This document shows positions 23,426 to 34,239 of a stretch of DNA of 64,000 nucleotides, one piece after another. A model generated the notes under the pieces. That model was not told the origin of the DNA. It saw only the letters and a program-made list of their open reading frames with translations, and searched no databases. The position numbers and the translations under genes are program-made. Source of the DNA: Hypericum androsaemum (Eukaryota; Streptophyta; Magnoliopsida; Malpighiales; Hypericaceae); the NCBI GenBank assembly GCA_963995505.1, contig OZ023182.1:10284707-10348706 (forward strand), written 5' to 3'. Every line of letters starts with the position of its first letter. Position 1 is the first letter of the stretch.

Positions 23426-25983
23426 AAATAAAGATGGGAGTTTATGGTTGTGCATAGATTACAAAAGGCTGAACAAGGTATCCTCTTCCGAGAATAGATG
23501 ATTTATTTGATCAGCTGTGAGGATCTAAATAGTTTTCTAAGATTGACTTGAGATCAGGGTACCATCAGTTATGGATTAGAGAGATGGAAATTCCAAAGAC
23601 AACATTTAGGACTCGATATGGACATTATGAGTTCTTGGTTATGCCATTTGGATTGACTAATGCCTCAGCTACTTTTATGGATATGATGAATCAAACCTTC
23701 AAACCTTTTCTAGATCAATTTGTGGTTGTATTTATTGATGATATTTTGGTTTACTCTACTAACCAATAGGATCATGAGAAACACCTTAAGCAAGTGTTGC
23801 AGACGTTATAAGAGAAAAAGCTATATGCTAAATTCTCAAAGTGTGAGTTTTGGCTTCAAAGTGTAGCTTTTTTGGGACATGTGGTGTCTAAAGATGGAGT
23901 GTCAGTTGACCCAAAGAAGGTGGAAGCTATTGTGAATTGGCCGACCCCAGCTAATGTTACTGAAATACGCAGCTTTCTGGGTTTAGCAGGGTATTATTGA
24001 TGGTTTTTCAAAGGGTTCTCTACTTTGGCAGCACCATTAACTCGACTAACTCATAAAAATGCCAAGTATGAATGGTCAGAGAGATGTGAAGAGAGTTTCC
24101 AAGAATTGAAGAATCAATTAACACATGCACTTGTACTTGTACTACCTTCAGGATCAGGTGGATATTCAATTTATTATGATGCTTCTAGAGTCAGATTGGG
24201 ATGTGTTCTTATACAACACAAGAATGTTATTACTTATGCCTCTAGACAGCTGAAGAAATATGAAGAGAATTATCCAGTCCATGATTTGGAAATGGCAGCT
24301 GTCATGTTTGCATTGAAGATTTGGAGGCACTACTTGTATGGTGAGAAGTATGAGATATATACAGATCATAAAAGCCTCAAGTACATTTTTGAGCAACGAG
24401 ATTTAAATTTAAGAAAGAGGAGGTGGATGGAGTTACTCAAAGATTATGACTGCACCATTAACTATCACCCTGGAAAAGCTAATATGGTAGCTGATGCTTT
24501 AAGTTGGAAGTCCTTAATTCAGCCAAAGTTTATAGCAGAGATGCATATGAGACCTACCTTACGAGGATGAGTTATGGAATTGCAATGGGAGGATCCAGAG
24601 ATCATTGAGATGATGGAAAAAGTTGAATAGGGTGAACTACCTAAATTTTGACTTAGTGCAAATGGTGTGTTGTATTTTGGTTCTCGAGTGGTTGTCCCTG
24701 ATGTTGGAGATCTAAGAAAGGAACTATTGACTCAAGCACACCAAGTAGTATATAGTATGCACCCTGGATCTACAAAGATGTACCATGATTTGAGATGCAA
24801 TTATTGGTGGCAAGGTATGAAAAAGGACATTGCAATATTTGTTTCAAAGTGACTGACTTGTCAACAGGTAACATGATTTGAGAGGCCTTCTGGATTACTA
24901 CAACCTCTAGAAATTCTAGTATGAAAGTGGGAGCAGATAATAATGGATTTGTTAGCAGGGCTTCCAATAACCTCAAGTGGTTATGATGCAGTGTGGGTCA
25001 TTGTAGACAGAATGACAAAATCTTCACATTTCCTACCAATAAAGAGTACATATGATACAAGTAGGTTTGCTCAGATATTTATGGATGAAATTATTCACCT
25101 CCATGGTGTACCAGTGTCAATTTTCTCTGATCGGGGAACTCATTTCACATTAAGGTTTTGGAGGCAATTTCAGGAGATTATGGGAACTCGTTTGGATTTG
25201 AGTACGGCCTTTCATCCCCAAACAGATGGCCAGACTGAGTGTGTTATTCAAATTTTGGAAGATATGATGTGAACTTGTGCCATTGATTTTGGAGGAAGTT
25301 GGGATCGTTATTTGCCATTGATGGAGTTTGCCTATAATAATAGCTATCAGTCAAGTATCAAGATGGCTCCATATAAAGCTTTGTATGGAAGAAAATGTAG
25401 ATCTCCATTATGTTGGAATGAGGTGGGTGAGAAACAAGTATTGGTCAATGACTTAGTGCAAGAAACTAATCAGAAGATACAATTGATTCGACAAAGGTTA
25501 GAAACTGCTCAAAGTTGGCAAAAGTCATACTCTGATAAGAGATGGAAGGATATTGAGTTTGATGTGGGATTACATATTTTCCTCAAAGTATCACCCATGA
25601 AGGGAACAATGAGGTTTTGAAGAAGAGGCAAACTCAGTCCTAGATATATTGGGCCATTTGAGATTTTGGAGTGAGTTGGGCTAGTGGCATATCGATTGGC
25701 TTTGCCACCATCTTTGTCACATATTCATCCAGTGTTCCATGTCTCTATGCTTAAGCGATATTTATATGATCCTACTCATGTTTTGGAGCTACAGATAGTG
25801 GAGATTAGTGGGGATTTGACATATAAGGAAAATCCAATAAGAATTTTGGATCGTTAGGTTAGAAAGCTTCAGAATAGGGAGCTTCCGATGGTCAAAGTTG
25901 AATGGGAAAATTGTTCTTTAGCTGAGGCAACTTGGGAAATGGAGGAAGAGATGAAAACTATGTATCCGCATCTATTTGAATGA
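23426..25983 (+). pseudogene. Tekay-type pol: RT, RNase H, integrase, chromodomain
   Basis: RT: LWLCIDYKRLNKV (23437), [30 protein letters not shown] and an intact [10 protein letters not shown] (23730). RNase [21 protein letters not shown] and [11 protein letters not shown] with ADALS (24490). Integrase: HPGSTKMYHDLRCNYWW (24760), then WVIVDRMTKSSHFLP, FSDRGTHFT and HPQTDGQTE, holding the D, D and E. C-terminus: IGPFEILE, HPVFHVSMLKRY and a chromodomain-like segment. About ten stops; several are CGA to TGA at conserved Arg positions (near 23998, 25270, 25671) and one CAG to TAG (25857), fitting deamination of methylated cytosines. Confidence 0.88.
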
Positions 25984-26043
25984 CAAGTAAGTTAGCCTCT
26001 TATTAAGCAAATTTAGGGACCGAATTTTATAAGGAGGGGAGAC

Positions 26044-28088
26044 TATGATACCCTCACCCTTCAATCAAATTTGTTTCAACATATTAAGGTTGGTTTCGGA
26101 AAGGTTTAGGCTTAGTTCGTCGTCGTTCGGTAAAATAGATGTAACTTCCTCATGCAGACTCCAAATTAGGTGATTCTAATTTGTATTGATTCATAACACA
26201 TAGATCTATAAGTTTGTTCTTTTATTTTTGTGAGTTATAAATTAATTTAGTTCGAACAGAGTCATAATTCCAAGTGCTCGAAAATAGGATTGATTTTATC
26301 GGTATTGGAAACATTTGTGAAAATGATTTGTTATGTGATTCTATTTGAATAAGGCTAACTTTAGGGACTTATTAGAACATATTATAAGGTTTAGAAATGA
26401 TTTTGAAAGGCTAGGAAAGTCTAGGACTAAAAGAGAAAATTTAGTTGTAAGTGGGCTAGGTGGCAACTTTTGGTAGGTAGTAAACTATACATAAAGGAAG
26501 ATATTTTGGGTATACTTTAGGCACCAACCCCACGCCATTTTAGAACAGAAAAACAGAGAAGAAGGGTGTAGAAGAAAGGGAAAAAATGAGGAGAAAAGGG
26601 ACCAAATTTGAGCAACTTTGAAGAATAAGGTAAGTAATTTTGTAGGATTTTGCTTTAATTGAGTAGAAATCCTTTTGAACCTTGAAGAAGCTAATAGGTG
26701 AAGGTTTGAACAAGATAATATGGATCTAGATGAAGGAGGTTAAGGTGGGGTTAAGATAAAATTCGTTTATATATGGAAGTTAGAAGAAAAGCCAAACACC
26801 GGGTTGTAGTTTTGTAAATTTTAGCATGGTTTAGGGGCTATCTTGTATAAATCCAAAATTAAGGGTTTATAAAATGAGTTTTTACATTTCTTAGGAGCTA
26901 TTCACATGCTAAGAGGTTGGTAATTATAGTAGTTTATATTCTCTTGACTAGTTGACCGACGTTTTGAATTCGATGGCCATGAGATATAAATCAAAAGACG
27001 AAGCTTTTCTTTGAATAGTTTGAGCAATCATTGTCTTGTAAGTGGATATTCTTTGTAACATGTGTTTAGTTAACTAGACGTGGGTGATATGCTTGATTTG
27101 ACGTATTTTTGAACGGGTGAAATATGGTATTGGATTTTGTTTTGGTCTATTTGATATTGATGTCGCTTTTGGATTGTTCGTGTATGTATGTGGACTTTGG
27201 AATGTTTGGTATGTGCTCTGTGTGATGGTGGATGATGAGGTCTACCCGTGACCAACTGGGGATGTTGGCATATGTGCACATATTTTGAGGATACATTGGA
27301 TGTGTATACGATTTGATATTTGGCCGGCGGGGTTAGTTTCTGATGGCGCATTAAGATATGGTATCCTCGTGTCGGAGTGGGAGTGACACTATCTAGACAT
27401 ATCTGAAGTTCATCCGAATTATGTTATGTATTTTGTGAAAGTCTATTTGAAATTCTGATTGTGTTTGATATGTGATTCCTTTGATAACCCTGTTTGTGAT
27501 GTGAAATTTTGTTGTCTTAGCTTTTATGTTAGTATGTGGTTGGGTTGGTTGGGGACGACTGGTTAGTTAAATACATGTTACTTATAATATTCGCTTACTA
27601 AGTGTTTCAAAGAACTTATCCCTTACTTAAATCAACAGGTGAAGAGTTTTGAGATGTGTTTGCATATGGAGAAGCTTCTTCGTCAGAGTCAGCCCGTTGT
27701 CCTCATTCTCGGGTTGCATTCAAAGGTCTCCAGATGGTCTTTTGCCTTTGTGATCTAGGTCGCTCCATTATACATATTATGTTGTCTTTTGACGTATGAC
27801 TTATATTAATGTTAATATGTAATATATTTGTAAATTATGTTATGTTTTAAAAAGGGTGAGTTTGGTTATATGACGTTGGAGATGTGTACTCGTCTTGTGA
27901 ATTATGCCTGCCAGGTTTTTGATAACGATTAGTATGTTTGTTCGAAGATGTAATGTCGTTGAAAAATATTTTGACAATTCTCTTAATAGAATGATATGTT
28001 ATGTTTGAGGCTTACTATATTATGGTTTATTATATTAAGTTTGACATAATCTAGCGCCGGTCACTGACCAGAAATTTGGGTCGTGACA
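26044..28088 (+). repeat. 3' LTR of the Tekay-type element
   Basis: 2045 bp, preceded by the polypurine tract aaggaggggagac (26030-26042) and ending ..tcgtgaca. No coding sequence inside; apparent frames are short. Confidence 0.85.
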
Positions 28089-28093
28089 TTGCC

Positions 28094-28670
28094 AAACACC
28101 GCTTGAGCTAGGAACATGTGTAAGACCAGCTGAGCATTCTTACGGATCAACTGAACTAGAGCTGGTGACTTGAAACCTCTGATTCTGGTCAGGTACTTCC
28201 ATTCCTTGAGTTTGGGAGGAGAAGTTTCGAAGCTGGATGCACCATCTTGCTCCAACCCTAGGAGATCACACACCTCGCTCTCAATCAGCAAGTGCTCTTG
28301 TCCGATTAGCCAGAATGTGATGCTCTTCCCCTTAGCACCAATACTCAAGGTGCTTAGAAACTCAAGGGCAAAGAGCGGGAACATCATCAATGGGTTCCTC
28401 TCCCAGGTGTAACAGGCTCAGCTTAGAGAGGAAGTGGTGGAGCTAGTTCTTGATCCTGAGGACCCCCATGTCTGCCTAGTTAATCCTCAGATATGGGCTA
28501 ATCTCCTTAAATCTTAGCTTCATATAGACCTCCCCCTCCCTCTCATGGTAAATCGGGAAGGGGCAGTCGTATCAAACCCGCATATCCTCTCCCTGTTCTA
28601 GAATTGATGGTTCATTCCCACATCGCTGTGGTCCCTTCTGCCTTAAGGAGCTTTCAGCCATATTTCTGAA
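28094..28670 (-). pseudogene. Antisense frame of the Athila element, N-terminal part
   Basis: Minus strand from about 28666 (MAESSLRQKGPQRCGNEP) through FPIYHEREGEVYMKLRFKEISPYLRIN, then LFALEFLSTLSIGAKGKSITFWL, ESEVCDLLGLEQDG and LVLHMFLAQAVFG, where the Tekay element interrupts it. Three stops precede 28400. The pattern resembles the ORF-1-like/putative transposon proteins carried by Athila relatives; I cannot assign a biochemical role. Confidence 0.5.
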
Positions 28671-28744
28671 ATTTGCCGGTCGGTGAATATCTTGCCGCTC
28701 GGTGGCGATAGTGCCGATTGGTGGAAAAATGCCGCTCGGTTGTG

Positions 28745-28918
28745 CCCTGCTGCTCGAGGGCCATTACCCAATGCATTATGCCCACTAACTGCTACACGCT
28801 CTAAAGATTAAGCCCATTTGAAACCAAGCATTTCAGGTGTGCTAAGGCACCCTACCCAAAAGGTAACTACTCACACATTGTCATTTAAGCTAAATAACTA
28901 TACATTCAAAGGAATAAG
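28745..28918 (+). repeat. 165-bp direct repeat within the Athila element, copy 2
   Basis: Second copy of 19925-20090. It ends at ggaataa, exactly where the Mutator-like remnant begins. Confidence 0.75.
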
Positions 28919-29625
28919 AAAAAATTATGTTCAGGTCCCTGTAGTTTGGCGTCCCTCCCTCTAGGGTCCCTGGGTCTCCAAAATCCATATTTTTGTCCCT
29001 GTAGTTTGGTTTTAGAAACTCTCGGGTCCTTATTGGCTCTTTTTTCATTTTTGGTCATGGAAATGACTAAAATTCCCTTAAACAAAAAATAATTTTTATA
29101 CAGCGACCTAAAGCTCCAAAGTTGCAAGCTTTCACCATGTGTACATCAACTTGAAGCTATGAAGTTGCAAGCTAAATGGGTTAGAGGAGCGTTCAAGCGG
29201 GTTCTTGGTCTTCGTCCATCCGGGTTCTTCCCAATTGGGTTTTGATTTTTGAATTCTGATTTATAATTCGAATTGGAAGTTTTCAAAATTAGAGTTTTAA
29301 GTTTTAGTTTTCTAATTAGTTTTAATTTTCACTAAAAATATTTGGGTTTGATTATTATTTTTTGGTTTGAAAGTGAGAGGGAGAAGATAAAGTGGGAGGA
29401 AGAAGAAGGTGAAGGAGAAGGAGATATGGATTTTTTGTTGCTTATGTGAGAGGGGTATTTTGGTCCTTTCAAGTGGGCTTTCGCTGGATAAAATTGAATA
29501 TTCCGGTGACAAGGACCCGAAAGTAAAATAAAACTAAATCAGAGGGACAACTTGATCATTTTTCAAGCACGAGGGAGTTTTGAGTATATTTAAGCAAATA
29601 CGAAAGACTTGAGAGTAATTTCCCC
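28918..29625. mobile_element. Mutator-like element remnant in the Athila 3' region
   Basis: The right arm (gtattttggtcctttcaagtgg, gaatattccggtgac, cttgagagtaatttcccc) belongs to the same end family as 8141-9562. The left arm (aggtccctgtagtttgg, tctcgggtccttattgg) is an imperfect mirror of it. I could not find a matching 9-bp duplication, so the left border is approximate. No transposase; the interior shows no gene. Confidence 0.6.
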
Positions 29626-30432
29626 TTTGTTATTTCATGTGATCTCGAGTCTAGTTACTATATTTAGGATGTGTTTATGTTTTGTTGTATCGAGTCAGTG
29701 TTAGGAACTTAAGATCTCGAGGAAAGCCAGTGTTAGGACTAAAAGTAACAAGGATAGTTTAAAGCCCATAATTGATAGGTAGTTTTGCTTTTCGAAAACT
29801 TCACAACTGGACTTATTGATTAATAGGTGGTGAGTCTGTGATAGCACACAAGTAGCCAAGGAGACACGCTCTTAGTAACCAACTCCCGCCTGTATATTAC
29901 AAAGGTTTTTGACTAACTTGTGTGAGGAATAACTGATTAAAACCTTTCAGCCCTTCTATGTTTTCAGAAAACATGAGTTTTCAGAGAGACAAAAAAATGC
30001 AAAACATGAATAAATTGGCAAAAGGTAGTAGTCATGTGAACAATTGGAGTGGGTTAGCCTCCGGCCTGACTAAGATGTAGTATGATGATGGTTGTAAAGC
30101 CAGTGTGTGGGGCAACATCTAAGAAGTGAAGTCCCAAGGGCTAAGAGAGTAAGAGTGCTAATTTTGCTAACTTAAAATATTTTGGGAAGGAGGTGAAATG
30201 ATGGAGCAATGTGTCCTTAATTATCTCTTTATATTATGTGATATTACAGTACTGTGCCTATTAATCGTCACCACTTTTAGGGGAAAAAATGTGGGGAACT
30301 GCCAGGATTTGTGGGTTGATCTTGAGTTATGAAATGAAGCTAAGAGGGGAGTTTCTCGGAATAGTATGTTCTTGATAGTTATTCATTCTGTGTGATTGTT
30401 TTGCTTCCTTGAGGACAAGCAAGAGGTGGGGA
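29626..30432 (+). other. 3' noncoding region and polypurine tract of the Athila element
   Basis: No coding sequence. It ends in cttgaggacaagcaagaggtgggga, the conserved Athila sequence before the 3' LTR. Confidence 0.65.
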
Positions 30433-31972
30433 TGAGATGTTTGTCAATTTGCATCGTTATTTGATATATTATTTATATTATTTTTGATCTTTTCCATTTT
30501 CATAATGTCGTGTTTTGTTCTAGTTTGAGTCGTGAGAGTTGATGTTTACACGTTGTTTTCTTTGATAGGTTGTCAAAGTCAAAGGACTGGGTTCGAGTAC
30601 GGAGCAAAGAAGTTGTGAGTCAAAGTAGTCAAAGGTAAGAGATACAATGTGTTGGCGTACGTACAATTTAAGCCACGTATGCCTGATTCTATGATTCAAT
30701 TTTGCAGCATACGCCTATATGTCTCCACATACTCAAGATGTTTTTATTCAATTTTTCCACGTACGCTTGCCGACCTCCATGTACACTGAGTTGGCTGATT
30801 TTCAGAGAGCACAGCCTATGCTAATCCTTCAGCTTTTCAAAGGGCACGTACGTGTACCAGCCTACGCGTAGGCTGAGTTATCAGCCACATCAGTAATTCT
30901 GCTGCATTATCCAAGAAGGATCTAGAACTAAGGTTTCTCACATTTTGGATTTTTATTAAAAGAATGGGGAGACAAGCATTGGCAGCCACCAACGGGCCCA
31001 TTTGCAGTCACCAACGGGCATGTGGCAGTCTACCAACGGGCCCACGCGACTGCTCTTGCCATTTTAGAAAGCCCGGGCCGAGCCCAAAGGTTGTGTTATA
31101 TATATCCATGCTAGTTCTAGGTTTTAGAATCGACTATTCCACTTACATTTCTCTACACTTTTCTATTTGATACTTTGTTCGGGGATTGAGTTATATCCCT
31201 GTATTCTTGAGACTTCCATCATTGGTGACTTCTTTCATACCCTCTTTTTTATGCTTTTAGTATTCTATATCATGATTATGTTGAGTATGATTGCCATGAG
31301 TAGGAGTAGTTTTCTTTGAGTGTGGTGCTCGTATGGTATAATTAATGGGTGAGATTGTAGATTGATTAAAGATGTGGTTATTATTTGGTATGCTTAATGC
31401 TTACTTGTGCTTTCACTATTGTTGAGATTGGAGTAGACTTATTCTAGGAGTTCTTAGTTGATGCTTCACACCTTATTGAAGACTAGAAGTAGGTTATTGA
31501 TTCAAAATTGATCATATGAAAGGTAGTATGAATTCTAGCCAGTCTACTCTCCTCGTAGGTGTAGAGATGGCGAAACACTGAATAATACGCTAATAGTTAA
31601 TGAATGATAAACTTAAATTGTTTCCACACTTTAGATTTATCTATACGCTAATAGTTGTCATGTGCCATTTCGTTACTATTAGTAGCCTAGTAAACTCTGA
31701 ATACCAATCTATATGAAAACCATAATCGAACTTGTTAACGTGTTAGGGTATTGCACTCTTCTTTATTATTCTTGCATTCACCCTATTTTATTCTTCGTAT
31801 TATTACTAGTTTCTTAATTCATGTATTGTCCACTCATTTCTATTGCTCTCATAAGTACTATTGTCAGACCCTTTTTGCATAATTTATCATGTCAATCTCT
31901 TAGTTTGAACCTACTACCTACTATATTATTTATATAAGATTGGTAGATTATTCACTGGATTTACCGCTATCA
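30433..31972 (+). repeat. 3' LTR of the Athila-type element
   Basis: 1540 bp, tgagatgtttgtcaatttgc ... accgctatca. Compared with the 5' LTR it has an extra segment of about 130 bp (30957-31097) with three spaced copies of accaacgggc, and it retains the last 120 bp that the 5' LTR lacks. Confidence 0.85.
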
Positions 31973-32918
31973 ATAAACCTTGCCATAATTACCTAAGACA
32001 TACCGCTTCATCAATCTCACACCACTACAAGAATGAAATGATGCTCCCAAATCTAAAACCCATGCCTCCGATGGACTACTCATACTCAAAGTCCAACGGA
32101 TCCCCGTGGTCTTCTGTTGTTGCATTGGCCGACTTGTCCTCCCTCTTCGTTGTTGTGCATTGGCCTCTAAAATGACCATACTGCTCATAATTCTACCACT
32201 GAGTCGAGCTCCTGTCCTTTTTCGATCCATCCCTCGATTTGGACTTTGACATGCTCTAGTCTTTCTCACACTTTAACTCATATCTCCCCCTATTCCCTGT
32301 GCTCAAAGCCACAACTGAGGCTACTTCAGATTCTCTCTTACAAATCTTCTCACTCATAATCAAATCACTCACCTCATCCAACTTAAGCATCTCTTTCCCC
32401 GCTGAGGTACTTACCACAGTAACCATGCCATTCTAACTATCGAGTAAAGAACTAAGCAAAATTAGGGCTTGTACCTCATCGTCGAAGTTGATCTTAACCA
32501 AACTTAGCTGGGCAATCATCGTGTTGAACTTGTTAAGGTGCTTGGTCATCATAGTACCCTCTACCATCCTTAGGTTGAATAATGTCCTCATCTAGTGCAC
32601 CATGTTCGCAGTTGATGGCTTCTTGTACATCTCAGACAAAGTCTCCAACAACTCCTTGGTGGTCTTTGACTTCACCGTATGCAAGACAACGTTCCTAGAC
32701 AACGACAAGCCCACCACGCTCATCACCTTCTAGTTTAGCAACTTTCACTCATTTTCCTTCATGTCGTCGGGCTTCTTCCCACCAAGAGATATGTGCAAAT
32801 CCTTGCCATCCACATAGTCCTCTATTTGTATCTTCCAAAAGTCATAGTCGACACCATAAAATTTTTCCACGGGCAACTTCCCTTCATCCATTATGTTTGC
32901 TTCCACAACGCCCAAACA
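31973..32918 (-). pseudogene. Copia-2 gag and protease
   Basis: Minus strand from about 32900: IMDEGKLPVEKFYGVDYDFWKIQIEDYV, then the gag body through LNKFNTMIAQL-like and EVQALILLSSL-like blocks (with frameshifts), a basic zinc-knuckle region in which the Cys-His pattern is not clear, and the protease WVLDLGASFHSCS (about 32045; D-L-G in place of D-S-G). It ends GNYGKVY at 31978, where the Athila insertion begins. This is the upstream half of the fragment at 13995-14921. Confidence 0.78.
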
Positions 32919-32934
32919 CTTGCTCTGATACCAA
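32919..32934 (-). other. Primer-binding site of Copia-2 (initiator tRNA-Met type)
   Basis: Read on minus, ttggtatcagagcaag is the standard Copia primer site complementary to the 3' end of initiator tRNA-Met. It sits 1 bp from the LTR end and just before gag. Confidence 0.85.
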
Positions 32935-32935
32935 T

Positions 32936-33349
32936 TGTTGGAAAACATGGGGGCCCAACAATAAGGAGCCAAACAATACAGCACAAGAAAGAATGAACAC
33001 AACATAGGAAAATATGAAGACAAGACACAAGAATTTAGTCACCCAGTTGGATGAGAACGTCTACGTTTGGGGGCGTGCCAAGCTAGAGATTTTCACTAAT
33101 TTCTCTCTTGGTGTTTCACTCACACCTTTATAATGAATGCCACACTTTTGCCTACCCACACTCTTTAGTCACTCTCACACACATCTAAATAGGCTTACAT
33201 GGATATATATAGAGGCACAAACCTACAAGGGCTTAGGGGGTCAGGAGGGGCAAACTTTTCTACTAAAAAATACTTTTTCGGGCTTTAGTGGTGGCTGCCA
33301 ATCAATTGGCACCCGTCAGGCCCTCACCCAAAAAATATGTGGGAGTTTG
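32936..33349 (-). repeat. 5' LTR of Copia-2 (far end not fixed)
   Basis: Plus-strand tgttggaaaacatggg follows the primer site, so on minus the LTR ends ..ttttccaaca. Read on minus, a TATA-like tatatatatcc lies near 33210. The far border is uncertain because the partner LTR is absent; the G/T-rich repeats that follow may be part of it. Confidence 0.5.
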
Positions 33350-33890
33350 GTAATCCGAGGTCCGTGGTTCAGTGGTTTGGGGTCAGGAGGTCCGTAGTCC
33401 GGTTGTCTGGTATGGGGTTCGGTGGTTAGGGGGTCTGGTCTGGTGGTCAGGTGGTCTGGTGGTCAGGGGGTCTAGTGGTTCGATGGTCCCGTGGTCTGCG
33501 GTCTGGGGGTTTGGTCATTCGCGGACCAGGAGTCTGGTCATCCGCGGTCTAAAATCTGTGGTTCGGTGGTCCAAGGGTCCTAGGGCCCGGAGATCCTGTG
33601 GTCTGGGGTCCAGAGGTCCGGTGGTTCGATGGTCCGGTAGTTCGGGATCCAAGGGTCTGGTGGTCCGGGGTCCAAGGGTCTGGTGGTCCGCTGTCTGGTG
33701 GTTCAGGAGTTCGCTGTCCGGTTGTCTGTCAGATGGTCCATTGTCCGTGGGCGGGGGTTTGAAGGTACGGGAGTTCGAGGTTGGGGGTTTTGGGTTTGAG
33801 GTTTGGGTTTTGGGTTTTGGGTTTTGGTTTGGGTTTTGGGTATTGGGTTTGGGGTTTGGGTTTTCGATTTGTGGTTTTGGGGTAGTTTAG
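33350..33890. repeat. Degenerate G/T-rich tandem repeats
   Basis: 33350-33740 consists of degenerate units around GGTGGTCTGG/GGTCCGTGG with a period near 10 bp. 33777-33885 turns into runs of TTTTGGG/TTTGGG heptamer-like units. Strong strand asymmetry (G and T on plus) and many GGG runs suggest quadruplex potential. The 172-residue Gly/Trp/Val-rich frame across it is a by-product of the repeat. Confidence 0.85.
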
Positions 33891-34239
33891 ACATTTCTAC
33901 CATGTCGGTCCAAAAAATAAACTTTAAATTGTTATAGTAAGATTTAAGTAACATGTGACGAATTCTTAAAAAGAAAAAAAGTAACATGTGACTAAGAATC
34001 GAGTGACGGGTGGATGGTCAACGTCCCTAGATTTGTACATTTACAACCTCATAGCTTAAGCCCAACCTCGATGGAGTTGCTTAAGGTCTAATACCCGCTA
34101 ATACTTTTTTATAAGTAAAATTTTATATATTTTTAATAAAAATTATACTGAGTGAAAAAAATATGTATCAATTTTTGCCTAAAATGACCCTGTCATCAAA
34201 TAATTGTTGCTTAATTTTATGCATTTTTCAGCTAATCAA
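33891..34239. other. AT-rich stretch without a recognisable gene
   Basis: No motif, LTR end or coding signal seen. Confidence 0.5.

Larger units (their letters stand above)
22920..28088 (+). mobile_element. Tekay/Del-type chromovirus (Ty3/Gypsy) nested in the Athila element, internally deleted
   Basis: LTRs start tgtgataccctcaccc (22920) and tatgataccctcaccc (26044) and the 3' one ends gggtcgtgaca (28088). Flanks are tttcc (22915-22919) and ttgcc (28089-28093), a 5-bp duplication with one change. Removing it rejoins the host antisense frame (..AVFG-NSKLSK). Gag, protease and the front of RT are missing. The integrase is followed by a chromodomain-like C-terminus (ENPIRILD...VKVEWENCSLAEATWE), which with the 2-kb LTR points to Tekay. 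Confidence 0.85.
14927..31972 (+). mobile_element. Athila-type Ty3/Gypsy retrotransposon, 17 kb including nested insertions
   Basis: Bounded by LTRs (from 14927 tgatacgtgtcaatttgcat; to 31972 taccgctatca) and the 5-bp duplication ataaa at 14922-14926 and 31973-31977. The LTR start, the 3' sequence cttgaggacaagcaagaggtgggga before the 3' LTR (30411-30432), and the gag/protease sequences are characteristic of Athila elements. It contains gag and protease remnants but no reverse transcriptase or integrase of its own, an antisense reading frame near the 3' end, a Tekay-type insertion and a Mutator-like remnant. Non-autonomous as it stands. Confidence 0.88.

Noticed and set aside
33372..33890. A 172-residue protein rich in Gly, Trp and Val
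   Set aside because: It covers a degenerate G/T-rich tandem repeat and has no recognisable domain.
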